Below are positions 8,952 to 17,326 of a stretch of 64,000 nt of DNA, piece after piece. The stretch is from assembly GCF_001434915.1 (NCBI RefSeq), contig NZ_AZEF01000007.1:29532-93531 (forward strand), read 5' to 3'. Every line of letters begins with the position of its first letter. Position 1 is the stretch's first letter. Below the pieces are notes generated by a model. That model did no database searches and was not told where the DNA came from. It worked only from the letters and a program-made list of their open reading frames with translations. The position numbers and the translations under genes were made by a program. The DNA comes from Liquorilactobacillus capillatus DSM 19910 (lineage in GTDB: Bacteria; Bacillota; Bacilli; Lactobacillales; Lactobacillaceae).

Positions 8952-9095
8952 GAGAAATCGGTTGTTAACAATTAACGGAACAGTCGTTAGTTGTTGAATG
9001 ATTGTACTTCACTAACGTAGCTGTTCGCCGTGCCCACACCGAATGGCTGCGCTTTTTTTGTTGAAAAAAATATAAATAGAGAAGGGGAGATCGCA
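8952..9095 (+). promoter_or_regulatory. Attenuator-like leader of trmL with mutually exclusive hairpins
   Basis: Three competing structures can be drawn. P1: AACAATTAACG (8967-8977) with CGTTAGTTGTT (8985-8995), 11 pairs. Antiterminator: GAACAG (8978-8983) with CTGTTC (9021-9026), plus CGTTAG (8985-8990) with CTAACG (9012-9017). Terminator: 9016-9027 with 9040-9051, followed by seven T. The antiterminator shares bases with both others, the layout of a regulated attenuator. An ATG at 8998 opens a five-codon frame, MIVLH, whose stop falls in the antiterminator; it has no evident ribosome binding site. The signal sensed is unknown, and no known riboswitch class was recognised. Confidence 0.5.
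9016..9059 (+). terminator. Intrinsic terminator inside the trmL leader
   Basis: CGTAGC (9016-9021) pairs with GCTGCG (9046-9051) and TTCG (9024-9027) with CGAA (9040-9043), with a TG/TG internal loop between. A run of seven T follows at 9053-9059. It lies 37 bases before the trmL start, so it would cut off trmL unless an alternative structure forms. Confidence 0.72.
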
Positions 9096-9605
9096 GTGAA
9101 TCATATCGTATTGTTTGAACCGTTAATGCCCGCCAACACGGGTAACATTGCAAGAACATGCGCGGGAACTAACACAGAACTGCATTTAATCGAGCCATTA
9201 GGCTTTTCAACGGATGATAAGTATCTAAAAAGAGCAGGTTTGGATTATTGGGACAAGGTGAAGATAACTTATCATAAAAACTTACCAGCTTTTATGAAGA
9301 CTTTAGGATCTGCAGATGAACTATACCTTGTGTCAAAGTTTGCTAAGCATGCATATACACAAGTAGATTATAGCCATGAAGATAAGAATAACTATTTTAT
9401 TTTTGGTAAAGAGACGACCGGTTTACCGGAACCTTTTATGCGGCAAAACGCAGAGAAATGTATTCGAATACCGCAAAACGATACGCATATTCGTGCGTTG
9501 AATCTTTCTAATACAGCTGCAATTATTATTTATGAAGCGTTACGTCAGCAAGACTTCCCAGAACTTGAAAAAAGTCATATTTACGAGAATGATAAATTAA
9601 AATAA
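9096..9605 (+). CDS. trmL: tRNA (cytidine/uridine-34 2'-O)-methyltransferase TrmL
   Basis: 169 residues of the SPOUT (SpoU) family in its shortest form, the exact size of TrmL/YibK. It methylates the 2'-O of the wobble base in tRNA-Leu using SAM. Visible parts are NHIVLFEPLMPANTGNIART at the N-terminus, the knot motif FGKETTGLP and IRALNLSNTAAII. The frame is open back to a GTG at 9030, but that would start inside the terminator. GAAGGGGAG 7-8 bases before the GTG at 9096 fixes the start there. Its leader looks like an attenuator. Confidence 0.92.
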   Translation: MNHIVLFEPLMPANTGNIARTCAGTNTELHLIEPLGFSTDDKYLKRAGLDYWDKVKITYHKNLPAFMKTLGSADELYLVSKFAKHAYTQVDYSHEDKNNYFIFGKETTGLPEPFMRQNAEKCIRIPQNDTHIRALNLSNTAAIIIYEALRQQDFPELEKSHIYENDKLK

Positions 9606-9738
9606 TAATGATATACGTTATCCTTTAGTTTAAGTAGCAAAGAATGTTAGTGCTGTACCTCAGTCGGAGTCAATGCCTTATATTATAGTTATGTTATAAT
9701 CAAATCATATAGTTAATGGGTGAGAGGGGTATTATCTT

Positions 9739-12087
9739 TTGGCACAACGTAAGCGTAGAAAAAGGAAAACAACAAGGAGAACAAGCAGGAAAGCAGAGTT
9801 TATTTCTAAGCGCACAAGTGGGGTTATTCTTATTCTCGTGGGCTTATTAGGCTTTCTAAAGTTGGGCTATATTGGTATTTTATGTGTCAATCTTTTTCGA
9901 CTTTTTATAGGAGATGCTTTCCCTATTGGTCAGATGGCAATTATTATTTTAGGGGCATATTTACTCTTGACGGGTAAGGAACCACAACTGAAAAAGCGCT
10001 ATTATCGAGGGGCCGGTCTCATAGCAACCAGTGGCTTGTTACTATTGCATAGTTTATTTTTTCGGCAATTAGATCTACATACTGATTTTATAAGTATTAC
10101 GTGGCAATACCTCCGTACTGATATTATTACAGGTAGTATCGGCAGCAAAATCGGTGGTGGATTAATAGGAGCCTTGTTATACACCCCTTCCTATTTTTTA
10201 TTTGCCCAAATTGGAACATATATCATTACAGGCGCAACTATGATTCTCGGTATTTGCATTCTTAGTGGCCTTCCACTTACCCGTATGCTAGAGTATTTTG
10301 GTCAGCTTCTTTATCAGTTGTTTATTTTAATAAAGGAAACTATAAAACTCTTGTTTAAGGGTGTTGCTAGCCTCCTGTTTAAACTGCGCCAAAAGTTTAT
10401 TTCTTTACGGCGCTCGCAAAAGGTTCGCCAAAGAATTGTCAAAAAAGATCCAGTACTTCATACGGAGCCTAAGCAAGAAATTATTGAAGAGACAGATGAG
10501 GCTAAGGCGAAAAAGGAAGATGCACCAGAAAATGAAACAGCTGTTATTAAGACTGATACATGGAATACCGGTGCAGAACATACTGAAACGATGTCAAAGG
10601 AAGCAAAGACCACACAGGCTGTAAAAAAAGAGCAAGCTTTTAATGATAATCCAATAAATGACAATTATGAGTTACCACCGACTACTCTTTTACAGACAGT
10701 TGATCCGACTGATCAGAGTGGTGAGTATCAAAAAATTGAGAAAAACACCCAAGTTCTCAAAAAAACTTTCAACAGTTTTGGTGTTGATGTTGAGATAAAA
10801 AGTGCTATTTTAGGACCGGCAGTTACAAAATATGAACTTCACCCTGCGATTGGAGTTAAAGTCAGTAAAATTGTTAATTTGGCTGATGATCTTGCCTTGG
10901 CACTTGCCGCAAAGGATATTAGAATTGAAGCACCGATACCGGGAAAGTCATTAATTGGAATCGAAGTACCTAATCAGAAGGTTTCAACGGTTTCTTTCAG
11001 AGACATTATTGAAGCGCAAAAAAAACAAAAAAGTAAGCCTTTGGAGGTTCCACTTGGTAGAGATATTTCAGGTAAGTTAGTAACGGCTAACTTGGCAAAG
11101 ATGCCGCATTTACTGATTGCAGGATCGACCGGGAGCGGAAAATCGGTTGCAATTAATGGAATCATTACGAGTTTGTTAATGAATTGTCCGCCACACTTGG
11201 TAAAATTGATGCTTGTTGATCCAAAGAAAGTTGAACTAGGTGTTTACAATGGTATTCCACATTTACTAACACCAGTTGTGACTAATCCTAAAAAAGCATC
11301 AAAAGCCTTGCATAAGCTGGTAGCGGAGATGGAGAGACGGTATGAGTTATTTGCTAATACTGGTCAAAGAAATATTGCCGGTTACAACGAGATGATCCAA
11401 CGTCAAAATACGGAAACAGGTTCTGAAGAAATGCTGCTGCCGTACATTGTTATCGTCGTTGATGAGTTATCGGATTTAATGATGGTCGCGGCTAATGAAG
11501 TTGAAGATGCAATTATTCGTTTAGCTCAAATGGCACGGGCTGCGGGAATTCATATGATTCTTGCAACACAGCGCCCTTCAGTCGATGTTATTACAGGGCT
11601 AATTAAAGCTAATGTTCCTTCGCGAATGGCTTTTGCTGTTTCTAGTGGAACTGATTCAAGGACGATTATCGATACTAACGGCGCGGAAAAACTACTTGGC
11701 CGCGGTGATATGCTTTTCTTACCAATGGGTCTTAATAAGCCGATCCGAGTTCAAGGAGCGTTTATTTCCGATAATGATGTTGCAAGTGTAGTTGGTTTTG
11801 TTAAACAGCAGCAGCCTGCTGAATACGATGAATCATTAATTGTTTCTGATGAAGAAACAATGCAAGATGAAAGCGAAGACTCTGATGATGAACTCTTCAG
11901 TGAAGCTGTTCAGTTGATTACAAAAGAACAGGCTTGCAGCATCTCAATGCTACAGCGGCGTTTTCGAATTGGGTATAATCGTGCGGCAAGGCTAGTTGAT
12001 GAGATGGAGGCCAAAGGAATGGTTGGTCCCTCGGAGGGCAGTAAAGCACGTAAGGTGTATCTTAATAGCGAGGCTGAACAGAAGTAA
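9739..12087 (+). CDS. ftsK: DNA translocase FtsK/SpoIIIE
   Basis: 782-residue septal DNA pump that clears chromosome ends from the closing septum. About four membrane helices lie in the first 190 residues. A charged Lys/Glu-rich linker runs to about 330. The RecA-like motor has Walker A GSTGSGKS near 460 and Walker B IVIVVDELSDLMMV. The C-terminal winged-helix gamma domain, about 715-775, reads KOPS-like DNA sequences. The start is TTG at 9739 behind GAGAGGGG. It is shorter than E. coli FtsK, as usual in lactobacilli. It is a single gene with its own upstream region. Confidence 0.96.
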   Translation: MAQRKRRKRKTTRRTSRKAEFISKRTSGVILILVGLLGFLKLGYIGILCVNLFRLFIGDAFPIGQMAIIILGAYLLLTGKEPQLKKRYYRGAGLIATSGLLLLHSLFFRQLDLHTDFISITWQYLRTDIITGSIGSKIGGGLIGALLYTPSYFLFAQIGTYIITGATMILGICILSGLPLTRMLEYFGQLLYQLFILIKETIKLLFKGVASLLFKLRQKFISLRRSQKVRQRIVKKDPVLHTEPKQEIIEETDEAKAKKEDAPENETAVIKTDTWNTGAEHTETMSKEAKTTQAVKKEQAFNDNPINDNYELPPTTLLQTVDPTDQSGEYQKIEKNTQVLKKTFNSFGVDVEIKSAILGPAVTKYELHPAIGVKVSKIVNLADDLALALAAKDIRIEAPIPGKSLIGIEVPNQKVSTVSFRDIIEAQKKQKSKPLEVPLGRDISGKLVTANLAKMPHLLIAGSTGSGKSVAINGIITSLLMNCPPHLVKLMLVDPKKVELGVYNGIPHLLTPVVTNPKKASKALHKLVAEMERRYELFANTGQRNIAGYNEMIQRQNTETGSEEMLLPYIVIVVDELSDLMMVAANEVEDAIIRLAQMARAAGIHMILATQRPSVDVITGLIKANVPSRMAFAVSSGTDSRTIIDTNGAEKLLGRGDMLFLPMGLNKPIRVQGAFISDNDVASVVGFVKQQQPAEYDESLIVSDEETMQDESEDSDDELFSEAVQLITKEQACSISMLQRRFRIGYNRAARLVDEMEAKGMVGPSEGSKARKVYLNSEAEQK

Positions 12088-12105
12088 TAAAACACAAAGT
12101 TATAG

Positions 12106-12164
12106 GGTGTATCTTAAACGTTAAGGTAAAGGTTACAACTTTAATGTGAGAGACACCTTATTTT
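12106..12164 (+). terminator. Terminator after ftsK
   Basis: GGTGTATCT (12106-12114) pairs with AGAGACACC (12149-12157), one mismatch, with a weaker inner stem, then TTATTTTG. It lies 20 bases after the ftsK stop. Confidence 0.6.
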
Positions 12165-12228
12165 GTATTCAAATGTTAATTGATGGGTTGGATAAAAAGG
12201 GCTTATCTGCAATAGAATCTAACCTTAT

Positions 12229-12257
12229 TTGTAATTTTTACTTTAATCAATTATGAT
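12229..12257 (+). promoter_or_regulatory. Promoter of the ymfF-ymfH-ymfI operon
   Basis: TTGTAA (12229-12234), 17-base spacer, TATGAT (12252-12257), 35 bases before the ymfF start. Confidence 0.55.
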
Positions 12258-12292
12258 ACTGTAGATAAGCAATTTTTGAGGAGGAGACAAAA

Positions 12293-13552
12293 GTGCGTAC
12301 CGAAATAACGCCGGGTGTGAACTTGACGGTCACACCAACTAAACAATTCAAAACAACAAGAATCGCCATTGCACTAATTGCGCCTCTAGATAGCAGAGCG
12401 CTAACTAAGCGGATCCTACTGGCCAATGTATTGGAAGCTGCTAGCGCACATTTTCCCACCCAAAAAGCGGTTGCTGAGAAGCTTTCAGAAATGTATGGAG
12501 CTGGTTTTGGTGTAACAGTTGAAAGACGCGGAGATGCACATATCATGAACTGCGTTTTTGATAGTGTCAATGAGCGTTATCTCCCAGATGCAGGAAATTT
12601 AGTTAGTGCAGCTTTTACTTTTTTAAAACAAAGTCTTTTTGAACCATTGATTTCTGATGGAGCCTTTGATCGCGAATCGTTTGAACGCCAAAAGAAGAAT
12701 CTAGGTTCTTATATCCGCTCGGTTCGAGATGACAAACAGCTGTATGCTGCACTTTCCTTACAAAAAAACTATTTTACGGATGAAGCGCAAAGTACGCCTT
12801 CCTTTGGAACTTATGAACAGCTACGCGAGATAACTCCAACAGAGTTATACGAGTATTATTTAAAGTGTCTTGCAAATGATCAGATTGAAGTCGTTGTTGC
12901 AGGAAATGTTGATGAACAAGAATGCCTTGCGTTAGCAAGTACGTTACCTGTAAAACCACGTAGGTTATATCAAGGACCGCTTTTTTACAATCAAGAACGG
13001 CAACAGGCTGTTTATGAAGGTAATGAGCATCAAGCTGTTGTACAAGGTAAATTGGACTTGGCGTATAAGTTTCCGGTTTATTATCGTAAAGAAGGTTACT
13101 ACGCTGCTTTGATTTTTAATGGGATTTTTGGAGGGCTGCCACTCTCCAAACTTTTTATGAATGTTCGTGAAAGGGCAAGCTTGGCTTACTATGCAACGAG
13201 TTCATATGATAGTTTTAGGGGCTTTATTTCGGTTCAAACTGGGATACAGTTCCAAAATAAAGAGGCAGTCCAGACGATTATAACTAAACAACTTGCAGAT
13301 ATTAAAAATGGCGAAATTTCACAAAGAGAATTCCAAGATACTAAAAAAGCGTTACAGAACTCTTTTTTGAGTAGATTAGATAGTCCAAGCAACAACCTTG
13401 ACCAGACACTGGTGGATATTTTAACAAGAAAGCACGTTTCAGCTTATGAATGGCAAGCGAAGTTGAATGCTGTCAGATTTGAAGATGTTATTGAAGTAGC
13501 TCGTAAAACGGAGTTGCAGACGATTTATTTTTTAGATGGAGAAGTTAACTAA
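12293..13552 (+). CDS. ymfF: M16-family peptidase-like protein YmfF (non-catalytic partner)
   Basis: 419 residues with the tandem insulinase-like fold of family M16. The zinc motif HxxEH is missing: the equivalent stretch reads FPTQKAVAEKLSEMYGAG. It is therefore likely the inactive half of a heterodimer with the next gene, which has the motif. The C-terminal half holds the M16_C pattern GIFGGLPLSKLFMNVRERASLAYY. The start is GTG at 12293 behind GGAGGAG. Its stop overlaps the ymfH start (TAATGG). The substrate of this pair is not known to me. Confidence 0.87.
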   Translation: MRTEITPGVNLTVTPTKQFKTTRIAIALIAPLDSRALTKRILLANVLEAASAHFPTQKAVAEKLSEMYGAGFGVTVERRGDAHIMNCVFDSVNERYLPDAGNLVSAAFTFLKQSLFEPLISDGAFDRESFERQKKNLGSYIRSVRDDKQLYAALSLQKNYFTDEAQSTPSFGTYEQLREITPTELYEYYLKCLANDQIEVVVAGNVDEQECLALASTLPVKPRRLYQGPLFYNQERQQAVYEGNEHQAVVQGKLDLAYKFPVYYRKEGYYAALIFNGIFGGLPLSKLFMNVRERASLAYYATSSYDSFRGFISVQTGIQFQNKEAVQTIITKQLADIKNGEISQREFQDTKKALQNSFLSRLDSPSNNLDQTLVDILTRKHVSAYEWQAKLNAVRFEDVIEVARKTELQTIYFLDGEVN

Positions 13553-14853
13553 TGGAAATAGTGCAGTATGAGCAATTTGGCGAAAAAATGTATAAAGAAA
13601 AACTTATCAACGGTTTAGAAGTTAATATTCTTCCTAAGGAAGGATACCATAAGACATATGGGATTTTGACCACGGATTATGGGTCATTGGATAATAAGTT
13701 TGTTCCGTTACATAAAACAAAGATGGAACAAGTCCCGGATGGAGTAGCTCATTTCTTAGAGCATAAGTTATTTGAAAAAAAAGATCATGATGCGTTCGAC
13801 TTATTTGGACATTATGGTGCAGATGCGAATGCATTTACTAGTTTTACCAATACCAGTTATCTTTTTTCAACAGTTAATTATCCGCAAAAAAATTTGGAGA
13901 TCCTTTTAGACTTTGTGCAGGATCCATATTTTAATGCAAAATCAGTTGAAAAGGAAAAGGGAATTATTGGTCAGGAAATAAAAATGTATGAGGATGATGT
14001 TGAATGGCGTTTTTATTTTGGAATACTCAAAAACTTGTATCCTAATCATCCTTTAAGTGTTGATATTGCAGGAACCGTGGACTCCATTGAGCAGATTACA
14101 GTTCAAAATCTATATGATTGTTACCAAACTTTTTATCATCCAAGTAACATGAATTTGTTTGTAACAGGTGCGATCGATCCTGAGGAGACCTTAAAGCTGA
14201 TAAGAGCTAATCAAGCTAAAAAGCAGTTTGCATCAGATGCTGAGATCAAGCGTGCTGAGTTGCCCAATGATGAAACAGGAAAAGATATTATTCCTTATCG
14301 AATGCTTGAGTTAGATACACAACGCCCTAAGGCTGCGGTGGGAATCAAAGGACTAGACGAAGTTCCGGAAGGAAGGAACGGCTTAATCTACAAAATGCAG
14401 GTTGAGATGCTTCTCTGGTTGTTATTTAGTGATACTTCAGTTAACTATACCCGGTTATATAATGAAGGAATTATTGATGACAGTTTTGATTTTACTTTTC
14501 AATTGGAGCGTAGTTTTCATTATGCTTCAATTACAAGTGATACAGATAATCCAGAACGTTTCTGTCATGATATCATTGATATTCTCGAAAATGCTGAACA
14601 GCTGTTAAAGGGACAATATCAGCAGTTCAATTTGGCAAAAAAAGAAATGATTGGTAGACAGATCCATGCGATGAACTCACTGGAGGGCATTGCAAATCAA
14701 TATTCAGGCCATCTATTTACGGGGGCAACTATTTTTGATAAGGTCGCTATTGTACAAAAAATGAAATTTGAAGAGGTTCTGTTAGTTTGCAGGAGCTTCC
14801 TTCGTTCAGAAGCAGTAAGTGTTTATCAAATTTTACCCAAAGAAGGTAGTTAG
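13552..14853 (+). CDS. ymfH: M16-family zinc peptidase YmfH
   Basis: 433 residues. The inverted zinc motif HFLEH is at 67-71, with a distal glutamate in IIGQEIKMYEDD about 75 residues later, so this subunit should be catalytic. It overlaps ymfF by one base and is followed closely by ymfI, the ymfF-ymfH-ymfI order of Bacillus. It probably works as a heterodimer with YmfF in the cytosol. The peptide substrate is unknown. Confidence 0.9.
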   Translation: MEIVQYEQFGEKMYKEKLINGLEVNILPKEGYHKTYGILTTDYGSLDNKFVPLHKTKMEQVPDGVAHFLEHKLFEKKDHDAFDLFGHYGADANAFTSFTNTSYLFSTVNYPQKNLEILLDFVQDPYFNAKSVEKEKGIIGQEIKMYEDDVEWRFYFGILKNLYPNHPLSVDIAGTVDSIEQITVQNLYDCYQTFYHPSNMNLFVTGAIDPEETLKLIRANQAKKQFASDAEIKRAELPNDETGKDIIPYRMLELDTQRPKAAVGIKGLDEVPEGRNGLIYKMQVEMLLWLLFSDTSVNYTRLYNEGIIDDSFDFTFQLERSFHYASITSDTDNPERFCHDIIDILENAEQLLKGQYQQFNLAKKEMIGRQIHAMNSLEGIANQYSGHLFTGATIFDKVAIVQKMKFEEVLLVCRSFLRSEAVSVYQILPKEGS

Positions 14854-14857
14854 TAAG

Positions 14858-15583
14858 ATGAAATGGGCTTTAATAGTCGGTTCATCTGGAGACATAGGCA
14901 GTGCGATCGTACGTGATCTTGCGTCTCAGGGATGGTCGATTTATTTGCATTATTTTAAAAATAAGAAAAAAAGTGATAGGTTGTGCAAGAAGCTCCAAAG
15001 GCTCTATCCTAAGCAGGATTTTTTACAACTTCAGGGTGACTTGACTCAGCCAGAGACGTTAGATGGGATGATTGGGCAGCTTTTTAGTTTAGATGCAGTT
15101 GTTTTTGCACAAGGTACAACCTGTTATGGACTTTTTCATGATTTAAAACCGACTGAATTAAATACGATGCTTACGATGCAACTAACCGCGCCTTTATATT
15201 TACTGCAAAAACTTGAAGATAAGCTGGCCCAAAACCATTTTGGACGAATTGTATTTATCGGGTCAGTTTATGGTGGAGCTGGTAGTGCAATGGAAGTTGG
15301 GTATAGTACAGTTAAGGGTGCCTTAAGTTCTTTTGTAGCAGCATACAGCAAAGAAATCAGTTCATTAGGGATTACAATCAATGTGGTTGCACCTGGAGCT
15401 GTTGAGACGCAGATGAATACATTATTTTCTGAAGAAGATAAACGACAAGTTAATGAGCTGATTCCGGTAGGCCGTTTTGCGGCTGCAAATGAAATTAGTT
15501 ATTGGGTCCAAACTATTCTTGGCGAGCGTGCGTCTTACTTAACTGGAGAAACGATTTATGTTACTGGTGGATGGCTAAAATAA
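14858..15583 (+). CDS. ymfI: SDR-family reductase YmfI
   Basis: 241 residues of the short-chain dehydrogenase family, similar to 3-oxoacyl-ACP reductase. The NAD(P) motif is GSSGDIGSAI (about 8-17); the catalytic pair is in YSTVKG. In B. subtilis, YmfI is needed for the 5-aminopentanol modification of elongation factor P; by gene order this is the equivalent, though a fatty-acid role cannot be excluded. The frame is open from 14819, but the ATG at 14858 follows GAAGGTAG and the ymfH stop, so it is chosen. A second SDR, fabG, is in the fab cluster. Confidence 0.85.
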   Translation: MKWALIVGSSGDIGSAIVRDLASQGWSIYLHYFKNKKKSDRLCKKLQRLYPKQDFLQLQGDLTQPETLDGMIGQLFSLDAVVFAQGTTCYGLFHDLKPTELNTMLTMQLTAPLYLLQKLEDKLAQNHFGRIVFIGSVYGGAGSAMEVGYSTVKGALSSFVAAYSKEISSLGITINVVAPGAVETQMNTLFSEEDKRQVNELIPVGRFAAANEISYWVQTILGERASYLTGETIYVTGGWLK

Positions 15584-15614
15584 TCAATTCTTAATTAATA
15601 TTTGTTCTGAGCTA

Positions 15615-15623
15615 TGCTATACT
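15615..15623 (+). promoter_or_regulatory. Extended -10 promoter of rodZ
   Basis: TGC followed by TATACT (15618-15623), an extended -10 with no good -35, about 60 bases before the rodZ start. Confidence 0.4.
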
Positions 15624-15684
15624 AGATAGAGAATTTGTATAGTTTGAGAAAGCGTAATTGGATAATAATGGAGAGTTAATAGAT

Positions 15685-16608
15685 ATGACTGAAATTGGAA
15701 AAAAATTAAAAAATGCAAGAATCGAGAAGGGGTACACGCTAGATGATTTGCAGCAGATAACGAAGATCCAAAAGCGTTATTTAATTGCGATTGAGGATGA
15801 AAAATTCGATGCTTTACCGGGGAGATTTTACGTTAAAGCTTTTATCCGCCAGTATGCAGAGACGGTAGGGTTAGATCCAGAAGAACTTTTACTTAGTATT
15901 AGTGATAATGCTGAGTCAGAAAAGTCTGAGACGGCGGATAAACCGGTAGCAACACGAGAAGATGCGCGTACTCGGATGGAAGCAACACGTCAAAGCATGG
16001 CAAAAACGAATAATTTTAACCGCTTTTTATCATATTTGCCAACTATTATTATTGTACTCGTTGTAGTCGGAATTTTAGGATCGATCTATTTCGTTGCTTG
16101 GAATAAGCATCAAAAAACAGCTGATTCCCAGCAAATCCAGAGTAGTAGTACTAAGGTTTCAGTTTCGTCTGAAAAGACGGGTTCAAGCCAAAAACAAACA
16201 AAGAAAAAAGACACGGAAAAGAAAAAGACCAGTTCAACATCCAGCGCTTCTAGCACCAAAAAAGAAAGTAAAAAAACTGATAAAAAAGCACGGCTTAGCT
16301 TGGCTTCTAATTCAGGCTCATCTTTTGTTTATAATTTAAAAAATAGTCCAAAAGAGAATACAGTCAAAGTGAGTGTTAAGGATGCCAGCGCATGGACAGC
16401 CGTTTCTGTAGACGGCTCACAACAATGGCAGGGGACGCTAAGCTCTGGTGAAGATCACGAACTTAAGATTCCAACGGGAACTGAGTCGATTACTATTAAC
16501 TTAGGTAACTCGAAAGCGACCAAGTTAACCATTAATGGACGTGGATTTAACTTTATAAAAGATAATAGTTCCTTAACTGTGAGGACTTTGACAATTAATC
16601 TTAAGTAA
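15685..16608 (+). CDS. rodZ: RodZ/YmfM-type membrane HTH protein
   Basis: 307 residues. A Cro/CI-type helix-turn-helix at about 1-70 (IGKKLKNARIEKGYTLDDLQ) is followed by one membrane helix near 113-135 (PTIIIVLVVVGILGSIYFV). After it comes a Ser/Lys/Thr-rich linker and a DUF4115 extracellular domain. RodZ links MreB to the elongasome and helps keep rod shape. The ATG at 15685 follows GGAGAG; an in-frame TTG at 15658 is less likely. It lies before pgsA as in many Firmicutes. Confidence 0.88.
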   Translation: MTEIGKKLKNARIEKGYTLDDLQQITKIQKRYLIAIEDEKFDALPGRFYVKAFIRQYAETVGLDPEELLLSISDNAESEKSETADKPVATREDARTRMEATRQSMAKTNNFNRFLSYLPTIIIVLVVVGILGSIYFVAWNKHQKTADSQQIQSSSTKVSVSSEKTGSSQKQTKKKDTEKKKTSSTSSASSTKKESKKTDKKARLSLASNSGSSFVYNLKNSPKENTVKVSVKDASAWTAVSVDGSQQWQGTLSSGEDHELKIPTGTESITINLGNSKATKLTINGRGFNFIKDNSSLTVRTLTINLK

Positions 16609-16655
16609 GACTTGAGTATAATAGTTATTGTGATAGAAGAGAGGAGTGTGGAGGT

Positions 16656-17243
16656 ATGAATTTACCGAATAAGCTGACAGTGCTTCGGATATTCTTAATT
16701 CCAGTATTTGTTTTAGTCTTAATTCTTCCATTAAGTTGGGGTGAATTACATGTAGGGGGTACGGTACTGCCACTAACCCAACTGGTAGGAGCTATCATTT
16801 TTGCTGGTGCATCTTTTACTGATTTTGTTGATGGTCAGATAGCTCGTAAACGGAATCTAGTAACTAATTTTGGTAAATTTGCGGATCCCTTAGCAGATAA
16901 GATGCTTGTTATGACAGCTTTTGTACTGTTGGTTTCGATGGGAAAGGTTCCGGCTTGGGTAGCAGCAATTATAATTTGTCGTGAATTAGCCGTAACAGGT
17001 CTGAGACTGATTGTTGTTGAAAATGACGGTAAAGTCATCGCGGCAGCAATGCCAGGGAAAATTAAAACGATGACCCAAATGTTCTCAATTATCTTCTTGT
17101 TATTAAACAATATCTTTTTCGCAGCGATCGGGATCCCATTAGGGGAGATCTTGTTGTATATCTGTTTGTTCTTCACTGTATATTCAGGAATTGATTATTT
17201 TGTAAATAGTAAGCAAATATTTACTGATTCATTTGATAAATAA
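16656..17243 (+). CDS. pgsA: Phosphatidylglycerophosphate synthase
   Basis: 195-residue integral membrane CDP-alcohol phosphatidyltransferase. It joins CDP-diacylglycerol and glycerol-3-phosphate to make phosphatidylglycerophosphate, precursor of the main anionic lipids. The family signature DGxxAR-x8-GxxxDxxxD is clear as DGQIARKRNLVTNFGKFAD, then PLADK. About five hydrophobic segments follow the signature and the N-terminus. GAGGAG precedes the ATG. A short terminator follows. Confidence 0.96.
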   Translation: MNLPNKLTVLRIFLIPVFVLVLILPLSWGELHVGGTVLPLTQLVGAIIFAGASFTDFVDGQIARKRNLVTNFGKFADPLADKMLVMTAFVLLVSMGKVPAWVAAIIICRELAVTGLRLIVVENDGKVIAAAMPGKIKTMTQMFSIIFLLLNNIFFAAIGIPLGEILLYICLFFTVYSGIDYFVNSKQIFTDSFDK

Positions 17244-17248
17244 CACTT

Positions 17249-17280
17249 AAGGGACTGATCTTTCAGTTCCTTTATTTTTA
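17249..17280 (+). terminator. Terminator after pgsA
   Basis: AAGGGACTG (17249-17257) pairs with CAGTTCCTT (17264-17272), one G-T pair, followed by TATTTTTA. Confidence 0.75.
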
Positions 17281-17326
17281 TGGAAAAAAGCAGTAATTTG
17301 CGTAGTTAGATATGGGAGGAAAGAAA

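Noticed and set aside
12247..12570. Minus-strand frame over the ymfF start
   Set aside because: Shadow of ymfF; covers its promoter and ribosome site and matches no family.
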